Assembly (NCBI RefSeq): GCF_041504345.1 | Contig: NZ_CP167894.1 | Coordinates: 3,224,001 to 3,288,000 of the forward strand | Direction of reading: 5' to 3' | DNA from: Vibrio sp. BS-M-Sm-2 | GTDB taxonomy: Bacteria; Pseudomonadota; Gammaproteobacteria; Enterobacterales; Vibrionaceae | Length of the DNA: 64,000 nucleotides | In this document: one piece after another, positions 1 to 9,632 of the stretch | How the letters are laid out: every line of letters starts with the position of its first letter | Numbering within the stretch: the stretch's first letter is position 1 | The notes under the pieces: model-generated | What the model saw: the letters and a program-made list of their open reading frames with translations, nothing else | Told to the model about the DNA's origin: nothing | Databases searched by the model: none | Position numbers and translations under genes: made by a program

Positions 1-2717
1 TCTTTCTCGATTGCTTAGCCGGTGCCGGTACACTTTCTTTGGGTTATAACCACCCAGAGATTAACCAAGCACTTAAAGACCAACTTGATTCCGGTCTGCC
101 ATACCAAACTCTGGATATTACGACTCAAGCGAAAGAGACGTTTATCAAGCGAGTTAAAGCTTTTCTCCCTCAAGACTTTTCAGATAACTCGGTTCTTCAA
201 TTCTGTGGCCCATCAGGCGCTGATGCTGTTGAAGCGGCAATCAAACTAGCGAAGCAAACCACAGGTCGTAACACCATGTTTGCTTTCCGTGGTGCTTACC
301 ACGGCATGACCAATGGCACCATGGGCATGATGGGTAACCTAGGCACCAAAGAGCGTCGTAGTGGCTTGATGTCTGATGTGCACTTTATGCCTTTCCCATA
401 CAACCTACGCTGCCCGTTTGGCATTGGTGGTGAAGCGGGTGCTAACGCAAGTATTCGTTACATCGAACGTATGTTGAATGACGATGAATCCGGCATCATG
501 AAGCCAGCTGCGATGATCGTAGAGCCCGTGCAAGGTGAGGGCGGTGTTATTCCGGCTCCTGCGTCTTGGCTACAAGGTTTACGTCGCATTTGTGATGAGC
601 ACGGTATACTACTGATTTTTGATGAAATTCAGTGTGGTGTCGGCAAAACAGGACATCGATTCGCGTTTGAAGAGTCAGGCGTTAACCCTGATATCTTATG
701 TTTATCTAAAGCGATCGGTGGCGGACTGCCTATGTCGCTGCTTGTATTCGACAAGAGCATCGATACTTGGAAAGCGGGTGAACATACCGGTACATTCCGT
801 GGTAACCAGTTAGCAATGGTGTCTGGTGCTAAAGCACTGGAAATCATCGAGCGAGATGGTTTGGTGGAGCACGCGAACATTGCAGGCCAATACCTACGTC
901 ATGGGTTAGAGAAGATTCAATCTCGCGTTAACTGTATTGCTGAAGTTCGTGGTAAAGGTTTAATGCTTGGCGCCGAGATCAAGCAACCAAACGGTGAACT
1001 CAATAAATTTGGTGAGCCGAAATCAGACGGTGACCTGACCCTAGCTATTCAACGCGCGGCATTAGAGCGTGGTTTGATGGTCGAGAAGGGCGGTCGTGAT
1101 GGATCTGTGATTCGCTTCCTGCCACCAATGATTATCTCTTTCGAACAGATAGACTTTGCCCTGCGAGTGATGGAAGAAGCCATCATTGCTGCCAGCGGAG
1201 GTGTTCAAGAAGAGCAAGCTTCAGATAAGCAAGCAAATCAAGAGTGGAACAAGCACTTCATTCACACAGGCCTAGGCGGTAGCGACGAATTCGCTAACGT
1301 GATGAACCAAACCACTCAGGCAATGAAAGCGGTTTTCGAGCAGGTTGAAACTCCATACTCAGGTCTAGAACCAAAAGTGCTAGAGGCTTCTATCAAGGCT
1401 GTCGACCTAGACAACAACCAACACGCTTTGGTTGACGTTATAGATAGCACCGCTGACCTAGTTGCAGCAAACTCTATCTTTGTACAGCACCCTGACTGTA
1501 TCGCACACCTTCATACGCCTCCTCTTATGGCATCAGTAGCAGCGGAATCAATTATCGCGGCTCTGAATCAATCTATGGATTCATGGGACCAAGCATCTGC
1601 TGCGACTTATGTTGAGCAGCGCGTGGTTGATTGGATGTGTGACAAGTACCAACTAGGTGAACAAGCGGACGGTGTTTTCACTAGTGGTGGCACGCAAAGT
1701 AACCTAATGGGCCTATTGCTAGCGAGAGACTGGGTTGCGGATAAGCACGATAGTCACTCTATCCAAAAGCTGGGTTTACCGGATTACGCGAGTAAGCTTC
1801 GCATCTTGTGTTCAGATAAATCTCACTTCACGGTTCAAAAATCCGCTTCATTGCTCGGTTTAGGCGAGAGCGCGGTGTGCTGTGTTGAGACCAACGCAAA
1901 CGGCACCATCAAACCGGATTACTTAGACGCAGAAGTAAAAGCGCTTAAAGCCCAAGGGTTGATTCCTTTTGCTGTAGTTGGTACGGCGGGTACAACTGAT
2001 CATGGTGCTATCGACGACCTTGATGCGATTGCAGACATCGCAAACCAACAAGGTCTTTGGTTCCATGTCGACAGCGCTTACGGCGGCGCGCTTATCTTAA
2101 GTAGCCATAAAGCTCGTCTGAAAGGCATCGAGAAAGCGGACTCTGTCAGCGTTGACTTCCACAAGTTGTTCTTCCAAACAATCAGCTGTGGTGCTGTGCT
2201 GCTGAAAGACAAAGCGAACTTTAAGTACCTACTGCATCACGCAGACTACTTGAATCGCGAGCATGATGAGCTGCCAAATCTAGTCGATAAGTCTATTGCG
2301 ACCACCAAGCGTTTCGATGCATTGAAAGTCTTCATGACCATGCAAAGCGTTGGGCCAAAGCAGCTGGGTGATATGTACGATCATCTCCTAGAGCAGACGC
2401 TTCAAGTTGCCGACCTGATTCAAAATCAAGCGGATTTAGAGCTATTAGCGGAGCCTTCACTATCGACGGTGCTGTTCCGTTCGGTGCTTAGCAATGAGCA
2501 ATCAGCAAACAGTGCTATTGATTTAGACAAACTGAATCAAACGTTAAGATTGGAAGCGCTGACTCGTGGTGTTGCCGTACTTGGCGAAACGGTAGTGGAT
2601 GGTAAAAGCGCGCTGAAATTCACTATCTTGAATCCGTGCTTAACGACATCAGATTTCAAATCTCTAATTAACAAAATTCAAACTTTAGCTATTGAGCTAG
2701 CAGAACAACAAGGGTAA
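1..2717 (+). CDS. L-2,4-diaminobutyrate aminotransferase / decarboxylase fusion (5' end missing)
   Basis: Two PLP enzymes in one chain. The N-terminal half is a class III aminotransferase that makes L-2,4-diaminobutyrate from aspartate semialdehyde. The C-terminal half is a group II decarboxylase that makes 1,3-diaminopropane from it; together they feed norspermidine synthesis. The aminotransferase PLP lysine is in the SKAIGGG motif (codon 708-710). The decarboxylase has TSGGTQSN, HVDSAYGG and the PLP lysine in DFHKLFF (codon 2163-2165). The frame is open from the first bases (FLDCLAGAG...), so the true start lies left of the window and the TTG at 39 is not a start. It ends 8 bp before the carboxynorspermidine dehydrogenase gene, so the two are probably co-transcribed. 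The domain order matches the fused enzyme known from Vibrio cholerae. Confidence 0.95.
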   Translation, partial: FLDCLAGAGTLSLGYNHPEINQALKDQLDSGLPYQTLDITTQAKETFIKRVKAFLPQDFSDNSVLQFCGPSGADAVEAAIKLAKQTTGRNTMFAFRGAYHGMTNGTMGMMGNLGTKERRSGLMSDVHFMPFPYNLRCPFGIGGEAGANASIRYIERMLNDDESGIMKPAAMIVEPVQGEGGVIPAPASWLQGLRRICDEHGILLIFDEIQCGVGKTGHRFAFEESGVNPDILCLSKAIGGGLPMSLLVFDKSIDTWKAGEHTGTFRGNQLAMVSGAKALEIIERDGLVEHANIAGQYLRHGLEKIQSRVNCIAEVRGKGLMLGAEIKQPNGELNKFGEPKSDGDLTLAIQRAALERGLMVEKGGRDGSVIRFLPPMIISFEQIDFALRVMEEAIIAASGGVQEEQASDKQANQEWNKHFIHTGLGGSDEFANVMNQTTQAMKAVFEQVETPYSGLEPKVLEASIKAVDLDNNQHALVDVIDSTADLVAANSIFVQHPDCIAHLHTPPLMASVAAESIIAALNQSMDSWDQASAATYVEQRVVDWMCDKYQLGEQADGVFTSGGTQSNLMGLLLARDWVADKHDSHSIQKLGLPDYASKLRILCSDKSHFTVQKSASLLGLGESAVCCVETNANGTIKPDYLDAEVKALKAQGLIPFAVVGTAGTTDHGAIDDLDAIADIANQQGLWFHVDSAYGGALILSSHKARLKGIEKADSVSVDFHKLFFQTISCGAVLLKDKANFKYLLHHADYLNREHDELPNLVDKSIATTKRFDALKVFMTMQSVGPKQLGDMYDHLLEQTLQVADLIQNQADLELLAEPSLSTVLFRSVLSNEQSANSAIDLDKLNQTLRLEALTRGVAVLGETVVDGKSALKFTILNPCLTTSDFKSLINKIQTLAIELAEQQG

Positions 2718-2725
2718 TTAAAACT

Positions 2726-3976
2726 ATGGCTATTCTACAAATTGGTGCAGGTGGCGTTGGTTGGGTTGTTGCACACAAAGCAGCACAAAATAACGAAGTA
2801 CTGGGTGATATCACAATCGCTTCTCGCACAATCGCGAAATGTGAAAAAATCATCGAATCGATCAAGGGTAAAAACAACCTAAAAGATTCAACTAAAAAAC
2901 TAGAAGCTCGCGCAGTAAACGCTGATGATGTTGATGCACTTGTTGCTCTGATTAACGAAGTGAAACCAGACCTAGTCATCAACGCTGGTCCTCCTTGGGT
3001 AAACATGGCGATCATGGAAGCGTGTTACCAAGCGAAAGTATCTTACCTAGATACATCGGTAGCGGTTGACCTATGTTCTGAAGGCCAACAAGTACCACAA
3101 GCTTACGATTGGCAGTGGGGTTACCGTGAGAAGTTTGCTGAAGCGGGCATCACAGGTATTCTTGGCGCGGGTTTCGATCCTGGTGTGGTATCAATCTTTG
3201 CTGCGTACGCGGTTAAGCACTTGTTCGATGAGATTGACTCAATTGATGTAATGGACGTGAATGCAGGTGACCACGGCAAGAAGTTTGCGACAAACTTTGA
3301 CCCAGAAACCAACATGCTTGAGATCCAAGGCGACTCTTTCTACTGGGAAAATGAAGAGTGGAAACAAGTACCGTGTCACTCTCGTATGCTTGAGTTTGAA
3401 TTCCCGAACTGTGGTTCTCACAAAGTTTACTCAATGGCACACGATGAAGTTCGTTCGATGAAAGAGTTCATCCCAGCTAAGCGTATCGAATTCTGGATGG
3501 GCTTTGGTGATGCATACCTGAACTACTTCAACTGCATGCGTGATATCGGCCTTCTTAGCCCTGAACCGCTAACACTGCACGATGGCACAGTGGTTCAGCC
3601 TCTGCATGTTCTTAAAGCACTATTACCAGATCCAACATCTCTAGCTCCGGGTTACACTGGTTTAACGTGTATCGGTACTTGGGTTCAAGGTAAGAAAGAC
3701 GGTAAAGAACGCAGCGTATTCATCTACAATAACGCAGACCACGAAGTGGCTTACGAAGACGTAGAGCACCAAGCGATCTCTTACACAACAGGTGTTCCAG
3801 CTATTACGGCTGCACTTCAGTTCTTCCGTGGCGAATGGGCTGATAAAGGCGTATTCAACATGGAACAGTTAAACCCAGACCCGTTCCTAGCAACCATGCC
3901 TGAAATCGGTCTAGATTGGCACGTTCAAGAGCTAGAGCCTACGGCTGGTTTACCTCTGATCCACACTTTGAAGTAA
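2726..3976 (+). CDS. Carboxynorspermidine dehydrogenase (synthase), saccharopine dehydrogenase family
   Basis: Condenses 1,3-diaminopropane with L-aspartate semialdehyde and reduces the Schiff base with NADPH to give carboxynorspermidine. The 416-residue protein starts with a Rossmann nucleotide-binding loop (IGAGGVGWVVAHKA, residues 6-19). GAGFDPG near residue 150 and the overall layout fit the Lys9/saccharopine dehydrogenase-like family. It sits 8 bp after the aminotransferase-decarboxylase gene and 210 bp before nspC. The gene order is the same as in the norspermidine locus of other vibrios. The protein is full length with no lesion. Confidence 0.93.
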   Translation: MAILQIGAGGVGWVVAHKAAQNNEVLGDITIASRTIAKCEKIIESIKGKNNLKDSTKKLEARAVNADDVDALVALINEVKPDLVINAGPPWVNMAIMEACYQAKVSYLDTSVAVDLCSEGQQVPQAYDWQWGYREKFAEAGITGILGAGFDPGVVSIFAAYAVKHLFDEIDSIDVMDVNAGDHGKKFATNFDPETNMLEIQGDSFYWENEEWKQVPCHSRMLEFEFPNCGSHKVYSMAHDEVRSMKEFIPAKRIEFWMGFGDAYLNYFNCMRDIGLLSPEPLTLHDGTVVQPLHVLKALLPDPTSLAPGYTGLTCIGTWVQGKKDGKERSVFIYNNADHEVAYEDVEHQAISYTTGVPAITAALQFFRGEWADKGVFNMEQLNPDPFLATMPEIGLDWHVQELEPTAGLPLIHTLK

Positions 3977-3985
3977 TTTCTGGCT

Positions 3986-4062
3986 CTTTGCCCTCGTCGC
4001 GTTGTCCATCGTGCTCATTTACGTTCGTAAACTCGCGCGATGTCCTAGCGACAAGGTCAAAG
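3986..4062. repeat. Long imperfect intergenic hairpin
   Basis: The arm at 3986-4000 (CTTTGCCCTCGTCGC) pairs with 4048-4062 (GCGACAAGGTCAAAG) with two mismatches or wobbles, and pairing continues inward with interruptions. At the tip is a second small palindrome, TTTACG-TT-CGTAAA (4018-4031). It lies between the dehydrogenase and nspC genes. It may fold in the mRNA as a processing or stabilising element, or be a dispersed vibrio intergenic repeat. There is no T-run, so it is not a classical terminator. Confidence 0.55.
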
Positions 4063-4186
4063 CTCTGCGAATTCCATTCAAAGTCATATGATTGACGAGA
4101 ACGTATAATTACAAGCCGATGCTGTTGCGTCGGCTTTGTTCGATTATCATGTGCCTTCGTGAACTCGAGGGCCGCAAGGTATTAAC

Positions 4187-5320
4187 ATGCAAAACAACGA
4201 ACTAAAAACGCCTTATTTCATGATCAACGAAGACAAGTTGATTGCGAACTTAGAGAAAGCCAAGCAGCTGAAAGAGATCTCAGGTGTGAAGTTGGTATTG
4301 GCACTCAAGTGCTTCTCTACATGGGGTGTGTTTGACATCATCAAACCGTATCTCGATGGCACGACAAGCTCTGGTCCATACGAAGTGAAGCTTGGCCACG
4401 AAACCTTTGGTGGTGAGACGCACGCTTACAGTGTGGGTTACAGCGAAGATGATGTGAGAGAAGTTGCGGATATTTGCGACAAGATGATCTTCAACTCGCA
4501 AAGCCAATTCGAAGCTTACCGTCATATTGTTGAAGGCAAAGCCTCGCTGGGTTTACGTCTAAATCCTGGCGTAAGCTACGCAGGACAAGACTTAGCAAAC
4601 CCTGCACGTCAGTTCTCGCGTTTGGGCGTGCAAGCTGACCACATCAAGCCTGAAATCTTTGATGAGATTAATGGCGTGATGTTCCACATGAACTGTGAGA
4701 ACAAAGACGTCGATGCATTTATCGGCCTACTTGATTCAATATCAGAACAGTTTGGTGGTCACTTAGATAAGTTGGATTGGGTGAGCATGGGCGGTGGTGT
4801 GTTCTTCACGTGGCCGGGCTACGACATTGAGAAACTTGGCCTTGCGCTAAAAGCTTTCTCTGAAAGACACGGCGTGCAAATGTACCTTGAACCGGGTGAA
4901 GCGATCATCACCAAAACAACCGACCTAGTTGTGACAGTAGTTGATATCGTTGAGAACGTGAAGAAAACGGCAATTGTCGATTCTGCAACCGAGGCACACC
5001 GTCTTGATACGCTTATCTATAATGAACCAGCATCGGTATTAGAAGCGTCCGAAAGTGGTAGCCATAGCTATGTGATTGGCTCATGTTCATGCTTGGCGGG
5101 GGATCAGTTCTGTGAAGCGAGCTTTGATGAGCCACTAAAGATTGGTCAAAAACTTCACTTGTTGGACAGCGCAGGCTATACCATGGTGAAACTGAACTGG
5201 TTCAATGGCCTTAAAATGCCCTCAATCTACTGCGAGCGCAGCAATGGCGACGTTCAAAAACTGAATGAGTTTGGCTATGAAGACTTCAAACGTTCATTGT
5301 CACAATGGTCAGTTAAATAA
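4187..5320 (+). CDS. nspC: Carboxynorspermidine decarboxylase
   Basis: A PLP-dependent alanine-racemase-fold decarboxylase that turns carboxynorspermidine into norspermidine, the last step of the pathway started by the two genes upstream. The 377-residue protein has the N-terminal PLP lysine in [12 protein letters not shown] (about residue 42), a glycine-rich phosphate-binding segment [12 protein letters not shown] (about 200), YLEPGEA (about 235) and the C-terminal GSCSCLAGD motif with its catalytic cysteine (about 300). An AAGGT ribosome-binding site precedes the ATG. Norspermidine affects biofilm formation in vibrios, but nothing here shows regulation. Confidence 0.95.
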   Translation: MQNNELKTPYFMINEDKLIANLEKAKQLKEISGVKLVLALKCFSTWGVFDIIKPYLDGTTSSGPYEVKLGHETFGGETHAYSVGYSEDDVREVADICDKMIFNSQSQFEAYRHIVEGKASLGLRLNPGVSYAGQDLANPARQFSRLGVQADHIKPEIFDEINGVMFHMNCENKDVDAFIGLLDSISEQFGGHLDKLDWVSMGGGVFFTWPGYDIEKLGLALKAFSERHGVQMYLEPGEAIITKTTDLVVTVVDIVENVKKTAIVDSATEAHRLDTLIYNEPASVLEASESGSHSYVIGSCSCLAGDQFCEASFDEPLKIGQKLHLLDSAGYTMVKLNWFNGLKMPSIYCERSNGDVQKLNEFGYEDFKRSLSQWSVK

Positions 5321-5343
5321 CGGACTTTATTGTTCAGAAAAAT

Positions 5344-5373
5344 AAAAAGAGCAGCGGATGAGCTGCTCTTTTT
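5344..5373. terminator. Bidirectional rho-independent terminator after nspC
   Basis: Perfect 12-bp stem AAAAAGAGCAGC (5344-5355) and GCTGCTCTTTTT (5362-5373) with a 6-base loop. It has A-runs and T-runs on both sides, so it can end nspC and the convergent DUF1566 operon on the minus strand. Confidence 0.9.
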
Positions 5374-5397
5374 GATTATTTGTACCGTAAAAACTAA

Positions 5398-5937
5398 TTA
5401 AAATGTTTTCACTAATCGAACAAGAGGATGTGGAATATCATCTGGGTCGGTAATGACTTCCAAAGCTTCTTCAAAATCAATAATTAAACCATCATAGTCA
5501 CTGTTGATTTTATGAGCGTCAGGAGTATTAGTCCAATATGGTTCGTTGGTTGTTGTCGGGAAGTGTGTCAGGTTAATTGCTGGTCTAGTACAGCTATAGT
5601 CAACGATTGAACTTAACTCTTTGATATTAGGCAACCTAAAACCAACCTGACCTGCGATAGTGGTCAGATTCGAATCTTCAGTTGCGATGAGCGCATCCTG
5701 CCAATTTTGATATTTAATTGCGGTACCATCACATGTGTCATTGGATTGATTGTAGGTTTCGCCTAGGTTGCATTTTGACCAAAGCAAATTAGTCGTTACG
5801 TCGAGTAATGTACCATCTTTACGGTCAATAAATTGTCCGTCTTGGTGAGAAGGAGTTTGAGTTTGCACGCAGGTTTGCGCGATGGTATTTGCACTTAAAA
5901 GAGAGGCAATTACACCTAAGCATAGTTTTAGTTTCAT
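5398..5937 (-). CDS. Small secreted DUF1566 (Lcl-type) protein
   Basis: A 179-residue protein with a Sec signal peptide (MKLKLCLGVIASLLSANTIAQ). It is followed by one DUF1566 domain: FIDRKDGTLLDVTTNLLW (about 37-54), NWQDALIA, GFRLPNIKELSSIVDY (about 98) and EPYWTNTP (about 136). DUF1566 belongs to the C-type-lectin/sulfatase-modifying-factor fold group and is common in surface or periplasmic proteins. Ligand unknown. Its ATG overlaps the stop codon of the upstream lipoprotein gene by one base (TAATG), so the two are likely translated together and may form a pair. Confidence 0.8.
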   Translation of the reverse strand: MKLKLCLGVIASLLSANTIAQTCVQTQTPSHQDGQFIDRKDGTLLDVTTNLLWSKCNLGETYNQSNDTCDGTAIKYQNWQDALIATEDSNLTTIAGQVGFRLPNIKELSSIVDYSCTRPAINLTHFPTTTNEPYWTNTPDAHKINSDYDGLIIDFEEALEVITDPDDIPHPLVRLVKTF

Positions 5938-7577
5938 TACTCAATACCTCCACTTACAGCCACAATTCCTGTCGAGCCTGCGATGTTTTTATTACAAAGC
6001 TCAAGCTCTCCATTTTGAGAGTCGATACATCTAGCACTACCATCTTGTTTAACAGAGCTAGAATGCGTGAAGAGTCGGTCTCCAAGATTAGGAAAGAAAT
6101 TAATGGCTCCTGCTGGTGCAGTGCCGACATTGAAGTTGATAAATGAACGGGCTTCAACAGGTGAAGGTAAGCGCCAATCTGTAATGCCGCAAATAGAGCG
6201 ACTGTTTAGGCTACTAATATAACTACTTGTATTACAGTAGTTACTTCCCGAACCATCATTAATGTACGCACATTGAGAAGATATCGGGCCGGCGCTATAC
6301 AAGAGATCATTGGGTGCTCCGGCATAGCCACCATTGGTTGTATTGTCAGAGTCGTACCAAGTATATGTGTATGAGGCGCTTCTCCATGAGCTTGATTGAC
6401 TGCCCCAAGGGTAAGGGTTGGCGTCAGGGGCGTCTTTATGTTTCTTAACCCAAGTATCGACCTCGGACTGGCTGGGCATTGCTATCGGATCTTGTTTTGC
6501 TTCAATATACAATCCAGTATGCTCATCTTTAACACAGCGCCAATCAGTAGCGCTAGGTATTAGAGGGTTTCCGTGAGCATCTAGCTTGGTGTAGCGAAAG
6601 CCATATTCCCCATCTGAATGTTCACTTCCATTGGTGACATCTAAACCAAAATCGGCATCTTGATTTGGATGTGATGCTGGAGGAGTGACGCTGTCGTAGT
6701 CTGTTCCATCAAAATAAGTGACATACCCAGTATCATTGAAACTTTTCTGCCCAGGAATATAGAACGCGAGAGTGTTTTTACTCGAATCGATAGTCGCGTT
6801 ACCAACGGAAGCTATCGTGTAGATTACCGATTCGCCACCTTCATCGAAGCTATCATCACGAGCAGAAAATGTGATATTTGTTGATAGGGTTTCTGCTGGC
6901 AATTTAAGAGTTAACCCTGCTATATCAACAGTAAAGTCCTCAGGCGCGGCAATACCGGTTTGAGTTAGGGTAAGTGTTACATCTTGAGATGTGTAATGAC
7001 TCAAAACAGCTTGTTGAATAATGCTGTCACCTTCTACAACGGTACTTAAGTCGTTACTAAAACTAACGGTTGGTTGAGTATCGCTATCATCAATAGTTAC
7101 TACAGTTCGTTCGTTTGAAAGAGTGTAATTTGCACCGTTATCAGCACTAATAGAGTAATGAAGTGTTTTACTGCCCTCATACAGATTATTGTGCACAAGG
7201 TTTAGTGGTAGAGCTGCGCTGGTTGCACCTGCCGCAATTTTGACGTTTTGGCTTGAGATAGCATCGTAGTTTTTGAAGGTGCCATTAGAGCGAGTTGTCA
7301 CGTCACTAGTTGAGATCGTTAAGGTGAGTTCTTGAGCTAATGCTTCGGAAAGAGAAACGGTAATGGATTCTGTTTTCGACCCTGATTGTGGTTCAGAAAA
7401 TGAGACACTATTTGGGATGCTAAGCGTAATAGGGGAAGATGACGTACTTGAAGTTGTTCCCGTAGTAGTTGTTCCACTATCGTTATTTTCATGACCACTT
7501 TTACAACCGCTAAAAAGTGTCGTAAGAAGGATTGCTGAGATGACATTGAGTTGCCAGCTCGACCTTTTTCTTTCCAT
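5937..7577 (-). CDS. Lipoprotein with Calx-beta-like domains and C-terminal DUF1566 domain
   Basis: A 546-residue lipoprotein: signal peptide with lipobox LFSGC (Cys about 25), a Ser/Thr-rich linker, then two Calx-beta-like Ig-fold domains (about 55-165 and 168-265). These contain EGSKTLHYSI and DEGGESVIYTIAS type strands. A long DUF1566 domain (about 285-530) follows with GEYGFRYTKLD, CGITDWRLPSPVEARSFI (about 455-475) and a final cysteine-rich stretch. It is probably anchored in the outer membrane and exposed on one face. It is translationally coupled (TAATG) to the smaller DUF1566 gene downstream, which lacks an anchor. Function unknown; adhesion or ligand binding is an inference from the folds. 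Confidence 0.8.
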   Translation of the reverse strand: MERKRSSWQLNVISAILLTTLFSGCKSGHENNDSGTTTTGTTSSTSSSPITLSIPNSVSFSEPQSGSKTESITVSLSEALAQELTLTISTSDVTTRSNGTFKNYDAISSQNVKIAAGATSAALPLNLVHNNLYEGSKTLHYSISADNGANYTLSNERTVVTIDDSDTQPTVSFSNDLSTVVEGDSIIQQAVLSHYTSQDVTLTLTQTGIAAPEDFTVDIAGLTLKLPAETLSTNITFSARDDSFDEGGESVIYTIASVGNATIDSSKNTLAFYIPGQKSFNDTGYVTYFDGTDYDSVTPPASHPNQDADFGLDVTNGSEHSDGEYGFRYTKLDAHGNPLIPSATDWRCVKDEHTGLYIEAKQDPIAMPSQSEVDTWVKKHKDAPDANPYPWGSQSSSWRSASYTYTWYDSDNTTNGGYAGAPNDLLYSAGPISSQCAYINDGSGSNYCNTSSYISSLNSRSICGITDWRLPSPVEARSFINFNVGTAPAGAINFFPNLGDRLFTHSSSVKQDGSARCIDSQNGELELCNKNIAGSTGIVAVSGGIE

Positions 7578-7768
7578 GTATGAACCTAAGCTACTAAATT
7601 ATATAAGATATCTATCGTATCAAAAAAATTATATAAATGCTTAATTTCATATGCTATGGCTATGTGTTTTGGGTGTTTTGATGCGTTTTTTTTGTAAGTA
7701 ATGTAAGAGAGGTCTTATTTATGAGGTGGCCTCCCAACGATTAAGGTATCGTCAGGAGGTAAGTTAAA

Positions 7769-8281
7769 TTAGCTTTCAATCATTACTCGAGTGTCTTCAC
7801 TGAGTGTTTCGAGTTCATTAACTACATCATCGATTTGAACTTCGATTGGTAGCTTAACGGCGATTTTTGAAGTGAATAAGCTTGAACTAACACCACCACC
7901 ACCAGCGATAAAGACTCGGTGGCAATCCATATCTAGAATGCTGATCCCTTGTCTATCCAATACATGTGTCACTTCGTTGACGATACCTGCTCGGTCGTTA
8001 GAGTCGAGCCTTAAGTGATGGATTGTGTCTTGAGCATTGTGCGTATGATCTGAATCGACAAACTGTACGATGAGATCCGGGTTGGCGCTGAAAGCTTCTT
8101 TTACAATCGATTCGTTGATGGCTGGAAGTTGAACCTTGAGTACGCCTGCGACTTGGTCTTCAATAAAGTTCACTTTACTGATGAGCCATTTGCCGTCGTT
8201 TTCGTGAGTAACCGCAGCAAGTTGTTTGATTGTTGCTGGTGATGCTTTTCCGATAAAGTTTACGATAAATGTACTGTTCAT
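7769..8281 (-). CDS. GcvR-like ACT-domain regulatory protein
   Basis: A 170-residue cytoplasmic protein with two ACT-like halves: residues 1-80 (STFIVNFIGKASPATIKQLAAV) and 90-170 (LDSNDRAGIVNEVTHVLDRQGISILDMD). This is the layout of GcvR, which represses the glycine cleavage operon through GcvA, and of related amino-acid-sensing proteins. I chose the ATG at 8281 over the in-frame TTG twelve bases upstream, because MNSTFIV starts the first ACT strand and a G-rich stretch lies just before it. The gene is monocistronic. Whether it is GcvR itself or a paralogue cannot be decided from sequence alone. Confidence 0.75.
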   Translation of the reverse strand: MNSTFIVNFIGKASPATIKQLAAVTHENDGKWLISKVNFIEDQVAGVLKVQLPAINESIVKEAFSANPDLIVQFVDSDHTHNAQDTIHHLRLDSNDRAGIVNEVTHVLDRQGISILDMDCHRVFIAGGGGVSSSLFTSKIAVKLPIEVQIDDVVNELETLSEDTRVMIES

Positions 8282-8447
8282 ATCAGCCCCCAAAGTTTCA
8301 ATTATTATTTGCTAATTAAATGTTTGATATCGCGCGATAAAGTTCTTTAATTTCAGTGTAGAAGGTTACATCGAACAATGTTTGACCTAGGTCAATTTTT
8401 GAAACTAAGCTGTGATGCAAAAAAAGAGAATGAAGAGTAGGGCACAA

Positions 8448-8473
8448 AAAAAGCGGCTAGAGAGCCGCTTTTT
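8448..8473 (-). terminator. Rho-independent terminator of the DUF3943 gene
   Basis: Stem AAAAAGCGGCT (8448-8458) with AGCCGCTTTTT (8463-8473) and loop AGAG, about 40 bp after the stop codon of the minus-strand DUF3943 gene. The T-run on the minus strand is the A-run at 8446-8452. Confidence 0.88.
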
Positions 8474-8513
8474 AGAAGAGTTTTGTTTTTACGAAAGTAA
8501 TTAGGTTGCTGTA

Positions 8514-9434
8514 TTAGAAGGTTACTTTAAAGTTCATACCAACAAACTGAGAATCGTATGGCGCACCAGCATCGTATGCGAATCTAGCTGCGTCTTGGTT
8601 ATCCCACCAAGGGTTAGTATTCAGATTAACTTCTGCGTCACCGCCCCAAGCATCACTTACCCAGTAGTGGATGTGTCCAACAGGGTTTAGGAAAAATAGA
8701 GACACATCACCCATGGTTTGAGAGCCCATCACTTCGCCGCCTGAAGCAATGATGTCTTGCTCTGCTTCTAGCATCATTTCACCAACAACCGCACCAAAGA
8801 ATGGAGTGATGAACAGATCTTGCCATGATGGTACTTCGGCAAACGCTTCTACACCGTATTCCCAGAAGAACGTAGACATGGTCCAAGAGTATAAGAAAGA
8901 CTCAAACTCATCGTAACCTGCGTGTCGAGCTGCGGTGTAGTAAACACCACCAAAATAGGGGTGCATCACGTAGTTTAGGAAGTGTTCATCGCGGTCCCAT
9001 ACAGGGCCTTCAGATACGTTGTCTTTCCACTTTTTACCTAATGAGCTGATGTCACGTTGGTCATCATCCCACTTAGTGATACTTTCAGGGAGTAGAGTCA
9101 TCAAACCTACTGTAGCGACACTTAAGCCCAAAATGGTGTAGGTTTGGCCCATAAGGTAGTCCCAATCCTTCTCTTGGCTCACCAACATGTGTTTTGGTTG
9201 TTGGATTGAGAAGTCGTACTCATCACTTGATTCGCTCAGTGCGTAATTGGTATTAGGCTTGTAGGTGTACAAGCTATCATTAACACAGTAATCTTGAGCA
9301 CATTCATCCGAATAAGAAAGGTTGATTGGCTGGTCGAAGTCGTATTGGCTTGCAACCGAGTTAACTGACATTAGCATTGTAAATGCAGCAGTAACCTTTG
9401 CTAGTAACGGTGATTTGGCCACAAGGGTCTCCAT
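8514..9434 (-). CDS. DUF3943 domain-containing exported protein
   Basis: A 306-residue protein with an N-terminal signal (KVTAAFTMLMSVNSVASQ, cut about residue 29). A hydrophobic stretch near 100 (YTILGLSVATVGLMTLLPE) precedes a DUF3943 region: DEHFLNYVMHPYFGGVYYTAARHAGYD (about 150-176), FLYSWTMSTFFWEYGVEAF and SWQDLFITPFFGAVVGE. DUF3943 proteins are uncharacterised envelope proteins of gammaproteobacteria. The C-terminus ends in alternating residues and a final F (FVGMNFKVTF), as in outer-membrane beta-barrel ends. It is divergent from the CinA-like gene, with 198 bp between them. Function unknown. Confidence 0.78.
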   Translation of the reverse strand: METLVAKSPLLAKVTAAFTMLMSVNSVASQYDFDQPINLSYSDECAQDYCVNDSLYTYKPNTNYALSESSDEYDFSIQQPKHMLVSQEKDWDYLMGQTYTILGLSVATVGLMTLLPESITKWDDDQRDISSLGKKWKDNVSEGPVWDRDEHFLNYVMHPYFGGVYYTAARHAGYDEFESFLYSWTMSTFFWEYGVEAFAEVPSWQDLFITPFFGAVVGEMMLEAEQDIIASGGEVMGSQTMGDVSLFFLNPVGHIHYWVSDAWGGDAEVNLNTNPWWDNQDAARFAYDAGAPYDSQFVGMNFKVTF

Positions 9435-9632
9435 GAGAAAGTTTGGAATTGATCAGGGTCACAATTATCTATTAAATGCCTGATTTAGGGAACTAATAAT
9501 TTATAGCTTTTCCTAAGAAAACCTTAGGTTTAACATTATTAATATTAGTGAAAAGGCGAATTGCTCCAAATTCAACCATAGACCAGTTTGTAAATAATGC
9601 AGTGTCTTTTTATGACAACAAGGGATAGAAAT

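Noticed and set aside
39..41. TTG as start of the aminotransferase-decarboxylase gene
   Set aside because: The frame stays open to the first bases of the window and encodes normal family sequence, so the gene simply begins outside the window.
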